Of a DNA stretch of 12,203 bases, positions 1 through 6,755 are shown one piece after another. Source of the DNA: Treponema sp. UBA1240 (GTDB lineage Bacteria; Spirochaetota; Spirochaetia; Treponematales; Treponemataceae); NCBI GenBank assembly GCA_002308875.1, contig DBWK01000120.1, positions 1 through 12,203 on the forward strand, written 5' to 3'. The position numbers were made by a program, and so were the translations under genes. The notes under the pieces are model-generated. The model saw only the letters and a list, made by a program, of their open reading frames with translations. It made no database searches and was not told the origin of the DNA. Numbering within the stretch: position 1 is the first letter of the stretch; each line of letters begins with the position of its first letter.

Positions 1-130
1 TAACATTTGAAGGTGGAGCGGCAGAGTAGGAAACTGATTCGCCGCATGAACCCAACAGAATGCAGAGCACTATAACAAAAACGAGTAAGAATGTTTTTTT
101 TATAAGGCTCTGCATGTTGATGCGCTGCAT
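1..130 (-). CDS. Lipoprotein, 5' end only (runs off the window)
   Basis: An open frame of 43 codons begins with ATG at 130 and reaches the window edge without a stop. It encodes a typical lipoprotein signal: a short positively charged start, a hydrophobic stretch (residues about 14-27), and a lipobox ending Leu-Leu-Gly-Ser-Cys, with the lipidated cysteine at residue 29 from this start. The mature part begins Gly-Glu-Ser and is rich in Ser, Ala and Pro. The start lies 3 bases after the stop of the TPR gene, so the two are probably co-transcribed. A second in-frame ATG at 115 would give a shorter, more usual signal peptide; neither start has a strong Shine-Dalgarno. What the mature protein does cannot be told from the part seen. 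The lipoprotein call is good; the exact start is uncertain. Confidence 0.75.
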   Translation of the reverse strand, partial: MQRINMQSLIKKTFLLVFVIVLCILLGSCGESVSYSAAPPSNV

Positions 131-133
131 CTT

Positions 134-832
134 TTAGTTTGTCTTACCTTCTACAGACAGTGTGATTAATCTTGTTTTTGCAAGTGTTGTCCAGGCATCT
201 GAAGGATATGAAGCCGAAAGTTCCTCATAACTTTTTTTTGCCTGTTCGTAGTTACCGCGCTGTTCTTCGATTCTACCGATTGAAAACAGTGCATGTGGTT
301 TTAACGGAAATTTTTCTGCTTCCGTTGTCAGAGAGAGATATTTGATTGCTTCATCAAAGTCTTTCATTTCTTCTGCGCAAACACCAACATTATAGTAGCA
401 GTATGCGGCTGTATATGCTTTTGGATTGGCTTCCGCCGCCGCAATCCATGCATTTTTTGCATCGTTCCAGTTTTTTCTTGCATACTGGATTTCTGCCATA
501 ATCATATATGCACGGGAACCAGTTATATTCTTTGTGTTTTTTTCTGCAAGAACTTTTGCTCTTTCAAAGAGCTCGTCTTCTTTTGCTTTAAGTGCATCGT
601 CCTTTAAATCGGTTCTGGCGGCAGAAAGTTCCGCTGTTATTGTATCAATTTCCGTTAGTCCCGCTTTTGTGGAATTGTCTTTTACTGTAAATACAATTCC
701 GAATACAATTGCGATAACAAAGAGTGCTGCGATAATACCTAAAAACAAAAAACGTGTTTTTACAAAAAAAGCGCTCAGTTTTGTATCAAATGATTTTTTT
801 TCTTCGTTTTTCGTGCCTGCATTTGCTGACAT
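134..832 (-). CDS. Membrane-anchored TPR protein, YfgM-like
   Basis: 232 residues. The first 27 residues are charged and likely cytoplasmic. One strong membrane segment follows at about 28-50, then a long soluble part with helix-pair repeats at about 106-137, 143-174 and 178-209 that fit tetratricopeptide repeats (for example the Asn-Tyr-Glu-Gln-Ala-Lys pattern near 194-199). This layout, an N-terminal anchor plus a periplasmic TPR domain, is that of YfgM-type proteins, which in other bacteria sit with the Sec translocon and periplasmic chaperones; that function is only inferred here. The start at 832 is supported by GGAG six bases upstream. The gene starts 12 bases after the Fis-type regulator gene and is followed 3 bases later by a lipoprotein gene, so all three are probably one unit. 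A generic TPR scaffold is the alternative reading. Confidence 0.8.
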   Translation of the reverse strand: MSANAGTKNEEKKSFDTKLSAFFVKTRFLFLGIIAALFVIAIVFGIVFTVKDNSTKAGLTEIDTITAELSAARTDLKDDALKAKEDELFERAKVLAEKNTKNITGSRAYMIMAEIQYARKNWNDAKNAWIAAAEANPKAYTAAYCYYNVGVCAEEMKDFDEAIKYLSLTTEAEKFPLKPHALFSIGRIEEQRGNYEQAKKSYEELSASYPSDAWTTLAKTRLITLSVEGKTN

Positions 833-844
833 AAAAATCTCCTG

Positions 845-1714
845 TTATTTAATATCTAATTCTTTAATTAAACGTGATAAATATGTTCTTTGAATATCCA
901 AAACTTTTGCAGCTTCTGTCTGATTCCATCGAACTTCAATTAAGACCTGTTCAATGTATTGTTTTTTGAAACAATCTATAGCAGCTTTTAATGATTTACC
1001 ACTATCTATGAAAATATCAGAAACCTGCGATATGTTCAAGCGCAAATCGTTTTTTTCCAGTACGGGTGGTGTGCCAACCGAAACCGCTCTTTCTATGCAC
1101 AGTTCGAGTTCGGTTATATTATTTTGCCAAAAGGCGTTTTTTAATGTATCCAGAGTTTCTTTTGAAAATTCCGTAAAAAACTTATTGTATTTTTTCCCGT
1201 ATTTCCTAAGGAAGAAATAACTTAAGGTTTCAATGTCTTCTTTTCTTTCCCTTAGAGGCGGAACTGTTACAGGCAGTGTAGAGATAGCAAAATATAATTC
1301 TCTGTTGAAAGAATTTAACTGAACAAGTTGTTCCAGATTTTGTGAAGATGAACAGCATATTCTTGTTTTGCCGTCTGTCCGATTGGAATTTGTAAGATAA
1401 TAGAGCAGTGCAGTTTGTAGGGCGTTGTCGGCTTCGCCTATTTCATCAAAGAAAATCATATCCGGCTTTGTATTCAGCGTGGAAATAAATAAATCTACGC
1501 TTGTTTTTGCCGCCCGAAGGCGTATAAAAGTTTTTTCGGGTGAATTGCTTGTTTTGCAAAGAAGTTCTGCCAGAAAAGCCCGTCCTGTGCCTTTTTCGCC
1601 GTTAAAAAGAACTGGCGTTGAAGATGCTGATAGTCTGCTTATTAGTGACAGAACGCTTTTCATTGAGGAATCTCTGAGGTTGTCTGACATTTCTGAAATT
1701 ATGTCTGTGTCCAA
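845..1714 (-). CDS. Fis-type regulator with degenerate sigma-54-activator AAA+ domain
   Basis: 289 residues from the TTG at 1714, chosen because AAAAGGAG lies five bases before it; a frame start farther upstream (TTG at 1759) lacks such a site and lies inside a hairpin. The fold follows sigma-54 activators (NtrC family): an AAA+ core at about 20-215 and a Fis-type helix-turn-helix at about 241-289. Walker B (Phe-Phe-Asp-Glu-Ile, 88-92) and the Pro-Pro-Leu-Arg-Glu-Arg motif (152-157) are intact. However Walker A reads Gly-Glu-Lys-Gly-Thr-Gly-Arg-Ala (39-46), losing the Lys and Ser/Thr that bind phosphate. The loop carrying GAFTGA, which touches sigma-54, is absent between Walker A and B. The arginine fingers align to Asn and Ala, and the sensor II Arg aligns to Thr. 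There is no receiver domain. I infer a DNA-binding protein that no longer works as a sigma-54 ATPase. Its targets are unknown; it precedes a TPR membrane protein and a lipoprotein. Confidence 0.8.
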   Translation of the reverse strand: MDTDIISEMSDNLRDSSMKSVLSLISRLSASSTPVLFNGEKGTGRAFLAELLCKTSNSPEKTFIRLRAAKTSVDLFISTLNTKPDMIFFDEIGEADNALQTALLYYLTNSNRTDGKTRICCSSSQNLEQLVQLNSFNRELYFAISTLPVTVPPLRERKEDIETLSYFFLRKYGKKYNKFFTEFSKETLDTLKNAFWQNNITELELCIERAVSVGTPPVLEKNDLRLNISQVSDIFIDSGKSLKAAIDCFKKQYIEQVLIEVRWNQTEAAKVLDIQRTYLSRLIKELDIK

Positions 1715-1727
1715 GATTTCTCCTTTT
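1712..1727 (-). promoter_or_regulatory. Shine-Dalgarno that sets a TTG start for the regulator
   Basis: On the minus strand AAAAGGAG (1720-1727) is followed by AAATC and then TTG (1712-1714). No ATG lies at a useful distance; the first in-frame ATG is eight codons farther in and has no such site. The SD begins only three bases after the U tract of the preceding terminator hairpin. Confidence 0.7.
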
Positions 1728-1730
1728 GTT

Positions 1731-1768
1731 AAAAAAAATGCACTGTACCGGTTGTACAATGCATTTTT
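1731..1768 (-). terminator. Intrinsic terminator after rpsA
   Basis: In the minus-strand RNA a 15-bp stem (arms 1754-1768 and 1734-1748) closes a 5-base loop (1749-1753) and runs into eight U (1731-1738). The single imperfect pair is a G-U wobble in the minus-strand RNA but would be a C-A mismatch in the plus-strand RNA, which fixes the direction as that of rpsA. It begins 25 bases after the rpsA stop. Because it ends just before the regulator's ribosome-binding site, it may also act as a leader attenuator for that gene. Confidence 0.85.
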
Positions 1769-1793
1769 AACAGAAAATCATCAGGATGATTAA

Positions 1794-3509
1794 CTATTTT
1801 TTGTCTTTGATCATATCACCGAGTGTATATGTTCCCTCATCCTCATCCTGATTTGAAGTCATATACTGTGATATTTCATCACGCTGTACTTTGCGTTTGA
1901 ATTCTTTTACAGAGAAAGCAGCTTTTTGTTTGTTGGGATTTACATCAACTACAAAAACGTTAATTTTATCTCCAACCTTGTATTTTTGTACTGCTTCTTC
2001 AAACGGCTCATCCTTGTTTTCTGAAAGATTTGCCTTGTTTACAAGTCCTTCAATTCCACACGGAGCTTTTACAAACAGACCAAAATCTGTAATTGAAACG
2101 ATTTCACCTTCAAGTGTTGAACCGGGTTTGTATTCGTTTGTAAAGTTAATCCACGGATCATCAGTAAGCTGTTTAATGCCAAGCTTTATTTTGTGATTTT
2201 CAGCGTCATTTTCAATAACAACTGCTTCAACTTCTTGTCCTACAGTAAGCTCGCTTCCCGGATGCTTAACTTTCTTTGTCCATGAAATATCATCCGCATG
2301 CAGGAATCCGTCGATACCTTCTTCAAGTTCGATGAATGCACCGGAATTTGTAATTTTTACAACTTTCCGTGTGAGTTTTGTTCCAACCGGATACTTTTCG
2401 CCGATTTTTTCCCACGGATTTTCAGTTACCTGCTTTAATCCAAGTGAAACACGACCAGCCTGAATATCGTAGCCGAGAATCATGCATTCAACTTCGTCAC
2501 CGATTTTAACCATGTCTTCGGGTTTGTTTACTTTTTTTACCCATGAGAATTCGCTGATATGCGCAAGTCCTTCAATACCTTCTTCAAGCTCGATAAATGC
2601 ACCGAATTCTGTAAGTTTTGTAACTTTACCTTTTACTATGTCATTGACATGGTATTTATTTTCAAAGTGAAGCCACGGATCTTCCGTAAAGTGCTTGAGA
2701 GAAAGATTAATCCGCTTTTCATTAGGATCAAGACGGATTACCTTTAATTCAATTTCCTGACCTTTCTTAACAAAATCTTTCGGTCTTGTAACATGACCCC
2801 AACTCATATCATTGATATGAAGCAGACCGTCGAAACCACCAAGGTCTATGAAAGCGCCGAAGCTTGTGAAGCTTTTTACTTCGCCTTTTACAACATCACC
2901 AATCTTAACATTGTTAAAGAATGCTTCGCGGTTTTCTTCAATCGATTTTTCCAAATATTTTCTGCGGTTTACAACGATATTGATTTTATTGTCAGAATAT
3001 AGTCTTTCGATATAGAATTTGCTTTTTACGCCGATAAGTTTTTCAGCTTTTTCAACTTTTTGACTGTCAGACTGGCTGATCGGTAAAAATGCGTGGGAGT
3101 TACCACCCAGATTTACGTCAAATCCGCCTTTTACAATCTTTTCAATTACACCGTCAACAGGAGTTTTATCCTGAAAAGCCTGTCTTAAAAGTTTCCAAGA
3201 AGCTTTTACATCTGCTTTTTGCTTTGAAACAATAACTTCGCCCTGTTTGTTTTCTTTTGTTACAAGAACAACACTTACTTTGTCACCGACCTTCGGTACT
3301 ACCGAAAACTCCGTTATCGGGATTTTGCCTTCTGATTTGTAGCCAACATCAACAAACACCTGATCAGGGGTAACCTGAATAACAACACCATCTACCAGTT
3401 GTCCCTCTTCAAGTGATTCGAGACTTTTTAGATATTCTTCCTGTAATTGTGTTTGAACGTTCTCCTTGGAGTCCTGAGATTCATTCATTACCACGTCCTT
3501 CTCTGCCAT
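1794..3509 (-). CDS. rpsA: 30S ribosomal protein S1
   Basis: 571 residues with six S1 (OB-fold RNA-binding) repeats at about 35-98, 115-182, 202-272, 288-358, 374-445 and 461-535, the layout of full-length S1. Repeats 3 to 6 are the most regular, each with a Phe-Gly-x-Phe or similar core (for example Ser-Phe-Gly-Ala-Phe near 216-220) and most followed by an Asp/Asn-Pro-Trp linker. S1 sits on the small ribosomal subunit and helps draw mRNA into the initiation site. An acidic stretch (Asn-Gln-Asp-Glu-Asp-Glu) lies near the C-terminus at 553-558. The ATG at 3509 follows AAGGG six bases upstream, which overlaps the cmk stop; only nine bases separate the two genes. The gene ends the recA-folK-scpAB-rluB-cmk run and is followed by a strong terminator. 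Confidence 0.97.
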   Translation of the reverse strand: MAEKDVVMNESQDSKENVQTQLQEEYLKSLESLEEGQLVDGVVIQVTPDQVFVDVGYKSEGKIPITEFSVVPKVGDKVSVVLVTKENKQGEVIVSKQKADVKASWKLLRQAFQDKTPVDGVIEKIVKGGFDVNLGGNSHAFLPISQSDSQKVEKAEKLIGVKSKFYIERLYSDNKINIVVNRRKYLEKSIEENREAFFNNVKIGDVVKGEVKSFTSFGAFIDLGGFDGLLHINDMSWGHVTRPKDFVKKGQEIELKVIRLDPNEKRINLSLKHFTEDPWLHFENKYHVNDIVKGKVTKLTEFGAFIELEEGIEGLAHISEFSWVKKVNKPEDMVKIGDEVECMILGYDIQAGRVSLGLKQVTENPWEKIGEKYPVGTKLTRKVVKITNSGAFIELEEGIDGFLHADDISWTKKVKHPGSELTVGQEVEAVVIENDAENHKIKLGIKQLTDDPWINFTNEYKPGSTLEGEIVSITDFGLFVKAPCGIEGLVNKANLSENKDEPFEEAVQKYKVGDKINVFVVDVNPNKQKAAFSVKEFKRKVQRDEISQYMTSNQDEDEGTYTLGDMIKDKK

Positions 3510-3518
3510 AATAAACCC

Positions 3519-4151
3519 TTATATATGAATTTTGTCTAAAATTATCGCACAAACCTGCTCTATAGTCAAGTCTGAAGTATCGATATAATGTGCATCTTCT
3601 GCAATTTTTAGGGAACCTTCCTGCTTGTTTTTGTCGATTTCATCGCGTTTTTTTATGGATTCAGCGATTTCTTCAATAGAAAGGTTGCTTACTCCCTGAT
3701 TGAATCTTCTGCGAGCCTGAGCTTCTATTGATGCGTCAAGGTAGAATTTGTATTCTGCTTCGGGAAATACAACAGTTGTCATATCTCTGCCTTCGCAGAC
3801 AATGCTGATTTTTTTTGTAATCAGCTTAATTTTGTCGTTAACGATATGTCTTACCGGCACAATGCAGGAAACTTTTGAGGCGTTCAAATCTATTGCATCG
3901 GAATGAAGAATGCCTTCCACGTCTTCGCCGTTAAGAAAAAGTCTGCTGTTCCTGTAATCAAGTTCCAGTTTTTTAGCGTGTTCTATGATTGCGTTCGCAT
4001 CGCTCAGCGGGATTTTGTTTCTTAGCAGCGAAAGCGTTATAGCCCTGTAAAATGAGCCGGAATTCAAAAAAGTGATGTTGAGTTTTTCGGCTATAAGTTT
4101 TGCGATGGTACTTTTGCCTGCACCGGCAGGTCCGTCAATTGCTATTATCAT
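3519..4151 (-). CDS. cmk: Cytidylate kinase
   Basis: 210 residues, close to the usual 215-230. It transfers phosphate from ATP to CMP or dCMP, recycling pyrimidine nucleotides in the cytoplasm. Visible motifs: the P-loop Gly-Pro-Ala-Gly-Ala-Gly-Lys-Ser-Thr (7-15), the substrate region Ser-Gly-Ser-Phe-Tyr-Arg-Ala (31-37), the family signature Gly-Arg-Asp (121-123) followed by Thr-Val-Val-Phe-Pro, and the lid arginines in Gln-Ala-Arg-Arg-Arg (145-149). The residue before the Ser-Gly pair is Asn where Asp is often found. The ATG at 4151 overlaps the end of the pseudouridine synthase gene by 17 bases and has GAGG four to five bases upstream. The cmk-rpsA pair is a common bacterial arrangement. 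Confidence 0.96.
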   Translation of the reverse strand: MIIAIDGPAGAGKSTIAKLIAEKLNITFLNSGSFYRAITLSLLRNKIPLSDANAIIEHAKKLELDYRNSRLFLNGEDVEGILHSDAIDLNASKVSCIVPVRHIVNDKIKLITKKISIVCEGRDMTTVVFPEAEYKFYLDASIEAQARRRFNQGVSNLSIEEIAESIKKRDEIDKNKQEGSLKIAEDAHYIDTSDLTIEQVCAIILDKIHI

Positions 4152-4908
4152 ATTTCCTCTTTTTACAAAGCTCTTTTAGTTTTGTGACTTCGGAATCACT
4201 GAGCTCCCTGAAATTTCCCGGCTGAAGTGAACTGTCAAGAATAATGGAGCCTATGCGTATTCGTTCCAGTGATTTTACACGCACGTCGAACGATTCCAGA
4301 ACTTTGCGGATTTCTCTGTTTTTCCCTTCAATAAGAACTATTTTTAATTTGCGGCTTGAAATGCGTTCTGCTTTTTTACATTTGTAAAAAACATTGTCTA
4401 CTCTGACTCCGCGCATAAATTTTTCAGGCAGAAAAGGAGGGTAGGGCAGGCTTGTTTCAACAAGATATTCTTTTTCCAGCTCGGCGGACGGATGCGATAC
4501 GATGGAAGCAAAATCACCGTCATTAGTAAAAATAATAAGCCCTGACGAATACATGTCCAGTCTTCCCACGTTGTAAAGTCTTTCCGAAAAATGCGGTTTT
4601 AATAAGTCAGATGCTACGGGCCTGTTTTTTTCGTCACTCAGGGAACAAACATATCCTGCCGGTTTATTAAGCAGTATGTAGCGTTTGTGCTCTTCCTGAC
4701 GGACTTCTTTGCCGTCAACACAGATTTTGTCAGTAAGCGAAACTTTTGTTCCGAGTTCTGTAACGATTTTTCCGTTTACTGTAACATGACCTTCTGTTAT
4801 TATTGTTTCGCATGCGCGTCTGCTGGCAACGCCTGCATGGGCAAGTGCAACTTGTAAACGGACTGTGTTTTTTTTGGTATCGCTATCTTGCAAGTTCAAA
4901 ACGCTCAC
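4135..4908 (-). CDS. rluB: RsuA/RluB-family rRNA pseudouridine synthase
   Basis: 257 residues from the GTG at 4908. An S4 RNA-binding domain (about 17-63) is followed by the pseudouridine synthase domain. The catalytic motif Gly-Arg-Leu-Asp (115-118, Asp118 the nucleophile) continues into Ser-Gly-Leu-Ile-Ile-Phe-Thr-Asn-Asp-Gly-Asp, and the family motifs Lys-Glu-Tyr (146-148), Glu-Gly-Lys-Asn-Arg-Glu-Ile-Arg (194-201) and the closing Pro-Gly-Asn-Phe-Arg-Glu-Leu (230-236) are present. In E. coli RluB modifies U2605 of 23S rRNA, while RsuA acts on 16S; a position next to scpB and cmk favours RluB, but substrate is not proven. The reading frame overlaps the end of scpB by 26 bases. No clear Shine-Dalgarno marks the GTG, and a TTG three or five codons later is possible. 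Confidence 0.9.
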   Translation of the reverse strand: MSVLNLQDSDTKKNTVRLQVALAHAGVASRRACETIITEGHVTVNGKIVTELGTKVSLTDKICVDGKEVRQEEHKRYILLNKPAGYVCSLSDEKNRPVASDLLKPHFSERLYNVGRLDMYSSGLIIFTNDGDFASIVSHPSAELEKEYLVETSLPYPPFLPEKFMRGVRVDNVFYKCKKAERISSRKLKIVLIEGKNREIRKVLESFDVRVKSLERIRIGSIILDSSLQPGNFRELSDSEVTKLKELCKKRKYDNSN

Positions 4909-5428
4909 TTTCTGTTTCTGTAAGTTTTGGTAAATCTGCTATACTGTTCATTCTGAAAAATTTTAAAAACTCTTTTGTTGTTCCATATTGAACAGGCTTA
5001 CCGGGAATGTCTTTTTTGCCGACTTCTTTTATAAGTGCTCTTTCCTGTAAAAGACGGATCATATTGTCGGCGGAAACACCTCTGATTGCTTCAATTTCGG
5101 CTTTTGTTACCGGTTGTGAATAGGCAATGATTGACAGTGTTTCCATTGCGGCGCGTGAAAGCCGACTGTCATTTTTCTTTCCGTATCGTTCTTTGAGGCA
5201 TTGCCAGTATTCGCTTTTAGGGCTTATAATCCAACCGCCTGAAATCTGTACCAGCTCAACGCCGGAATCTTCTTCCGTATATTTTTCCTGTAGTTTTTCG
5301 ATTGCGGCTTCAACAACTTCAAGACCTAAACCTGAAATTTTTGATAATGTTTTATTGTCGAGAGGTTCACTTTCAAGATAAAAAATTGCTTCTAAAAGCG
5401 CTGTTTCCTTTTTCAAACAAAACTCCAT
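4883..5428 (-). CDS. scpB: Segregation and condensation protein B
   Basis: 181 residues, a usual length for ScpB. The N-terminal part (Leu-Glu-Ala-Ile-Phe-Tyr-Leu-Glu-Ser-Glu-Pro-Leu, about 12-23) and the stretch around 88-135 (Ala-Met-Glu-Thr-Leu-Ser-Ile-Ile-Ala-Tyr, then Ile-Arg-Gly-Val) match the two winged-helix modules of the family. ScpB dimers bind the kleisin ScpA in the SMC complex that compacts and separates the chromosome. It lies 53 bases after scpA and its end overlaps the rluB-type gene. The ATG at 5428 has only AGG directly before it; a TTG at codon 5, preceded by GGAG at six bases, is a real alternative start. Confidence 0.95.
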   Translation of the reverse strand: MEFCLKKETALLEAIFYLESEPLDNKTLSKISGLGLEVVEAAIEKLQEKYTEEDSGVELVQISGGWIISPKSEYWQCLKERYGKKNDSRLSRAAMETLSIIAYSQPVTKAEIEAIRGVSADNMIRLLQERALIKEVGKKDIPGKPVQYGTTKEFLKFFRMNSIADLPKLTETESERFELAR

Positions 5429-5481
5429 CCTATGACTCTTTTGTATGTCGTTTAACAGTTTTCCGCTTTACAGAAGTTCAG

Positions 5482-6243
5482 TTATGCCTCTTTTTTATAC
5501 GGTTTTATTTTTATGTCACCGAACATTCTGTTCTGATAGATAACTGCCGTTTTGAATTTTACCGCCTCTAATACTGCCATAAAAGCGCATACAATATCAA
5601 GTAAGTTATCTTTTCTGATTATTAAATCCGTAAAAAAGCACTCACCTTTGTTTGAAAAGAGTTCACTCATGAGCGTTAGTTTTTCATTTATGGTTATTTC
5701 TTCGTACATATCGAGGATTTTTTCCGTATTATAAGCTGATACCAGATTGGAAAACATTTTAAGCAAATCCCATGTGTCAACTTTTTCCCACAGTTCTTCT
5801 TCTTCAAAGGGAAGAATCCGTTGAATCTTTTTTCTTTCAACGCTCCATTCAGCTTCGTCTTCTTTTTGTTCCATTAATTCGGAAAGCTTTTTGAATTTCT
5901 GGTATTCGATGAGCTTGTCAACTAATTCCTGACGCGGATCATCGATTTCTTCGCCGTCATATGAAACTTCCACAGGAAGCAGTGTCCGGGACTTTATGTA
6001 AAGAAGGTCGGCTGCAAGCGCGTAAAACTCTGTGAGATTTTCCAAATCAGTTGAAACGGCATAATCCAAAAATTCCATATACTGTTCTGTTATTTCCGCA
6101 ATAGGAATGTCGTAAATATTGATTTCATTTTTCTTTATCAAGAACAGCAGCAGGTCAAGCGGACCGTCAAATTTACCTAACTTGAAATTGTTCTTTTTTG
6201 CGGTTTCTTCTTTTTTTTCTAGTGTTTCCTGCTTGATTTCCAT
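5482..6243 (-). CDS. scpA: Segregation and condensation protein A (kleisin)
   Basis: 253 residues. After a Lys/Glu-rich start of about 20 residues comes the family hallmark Phe-Asp-Gly-Pro-Leu-Asp-Leu-Leu-Leu (25-33), followed by the helix that docks on the SMC head. The middle is acidic and charged, as in other ScpA proteins, and the C-terminal part (about 185-240) fits the winged helix that binds the other SMC head. Its partner scpB follows directly. The ATG at 6243 has AAGGTG seven bases upstream and lies 25 bases inside folK, so translation is likely coupled. No smc gene is in the window. Confidence 0.96.
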   Translation of the reverse strand: MEIKQETLEKKEETAKKNNFKLGKFDGPLDLLLFLIKKNEINIYDIPIAEITEQYMEFLDYAVSTDLENLTEFYALAADLLYIKSRTLLPVEVSYDGEEIDDPRQELVDKLIEYQKFKKLSELMEQKEDEAEWSVERKKIQRILPFEEEELWEKVDTWDLLKMFSNLVSAYNTEKILDMYEEITINEKLTLMSELFSNKGECFFTDLIIRKDNLLDIVCAFMAVLEAVKFKTAVIYQNRMFGDIKIKPYKKEA

Positions 6244-6755
6244 AGTCTGACACCTTGATCCTGTAATTTTGAAAGCATTTGTGCATACTTTTGTTTGTCT
6301 ATTATAGATTCGGCAGAATTGTTCAAAATCTCAAGCAGGGGAATAAGCACAAACTGTCTCTCGCTCATAAGCGGATGAGGAATAAACAGCGGATTTGATA
6401 AAGAGTTGTCGTTGACTGTTATATCGCCAAAAAGCTCAATGTCAATATCAAGTGTGCGAGGTCCTTTGAATGTTTCAAGGCTTCTGTCGCGACCGTATTT
6501 GGCTTCAATTATATGTATAAGATTTAACAGTTCTCTTGGTGAACCGGAGTAATCACCAAGGACAACCATGTTGAAAAAATCCGACTGTTCTTCCATATAC
6601 AGAGGTTTTGTAATGTATATGGAAGAACAGCGAAGTTCTTTTATGTGCTTTTTCAGTTCTGAGCAGGCTTTATTAAGGATATTATCCGATGACAGAACTT
6701 TGTTTTTTATACAAAGACTCTTATTTGAGCCTAGCCCCAGAACTACGACAGGCAT
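6219..6755 (-). CDS. folK: 6-hydroxymethyl-7,8-dihydropterin pyrophosphokinase
   Basis: 178 residues. The enzyme moves pyrophosphate from ATP to hydroxymethyl-dihydropterin in folate synthesis. Visible motifs: Gly-Leu-Gly-Ser-Asn (7-11), Asp-Phe-Phe-Asn-Met-Val-Val (59-65), and Gly-Pro-Arg-Thr-Leu-Asp-Ile-Asp (98-105) with the two metal-binding Asp at 103 and 105, then Ile-Pro-His-Pro (125-128) and the Arg-x-Phe-Val-Leu-x-Pro-Leu segment. The start codon shares one base with the recA stop (TAATG), a classic stop-restart coupling; there is no good Shine-Dalgarno of its own. No folP, folB or other folate gene is adjacent. The coding part for residues 42-57 holds a perfect 17-bp inverted repeat. 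Confidence 0.95.
   Translation of the reverse strand: MPVVVLGLGSNKSLCIKNKVLSSDNILNKACSELKKHIKELRCSSIYITKPLYMEEQSDFFNMVVLGDYSGSPRELLNLIHIIEAKYGRDRSLETFKGPRTLDIDIELFGDITVNDNSLSNPLFIPHPLMSERQFVLIPLLEILNNSAESIIDKQKYAQMLSKLQDQGVRLWKSSRKH
6585..6630 (-). repeat. Perfect 17-bp inverted repeat inside folK
   Basis: Arm CTGTTCTTCCATATACA (6585-6601) and its exact complement (6614-6630) flank a 12-base spacer (6602-6613). In the mRNA this would be a long uninterrupted hairpin. A short competing stem exists: the arm at 6623-6628 (AAGAAC) can also pair with GTTCTT at 6635-6640. Confidence 0.9.

Noticed and set aside
1715..1793. Sigma-54 (-24/-12) promoter before the regulator gene
   Set aside because: No GG and GC pair at the required ten-base spacing was found in the gap.
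3292..3306. 15-base near-palindrome TTCGGTA-C-TACCGAA in rpsA
   Set aside because: A 7-bp dyad is expected about once by chance in a window this long, and it encodes ordinary S1 residues.
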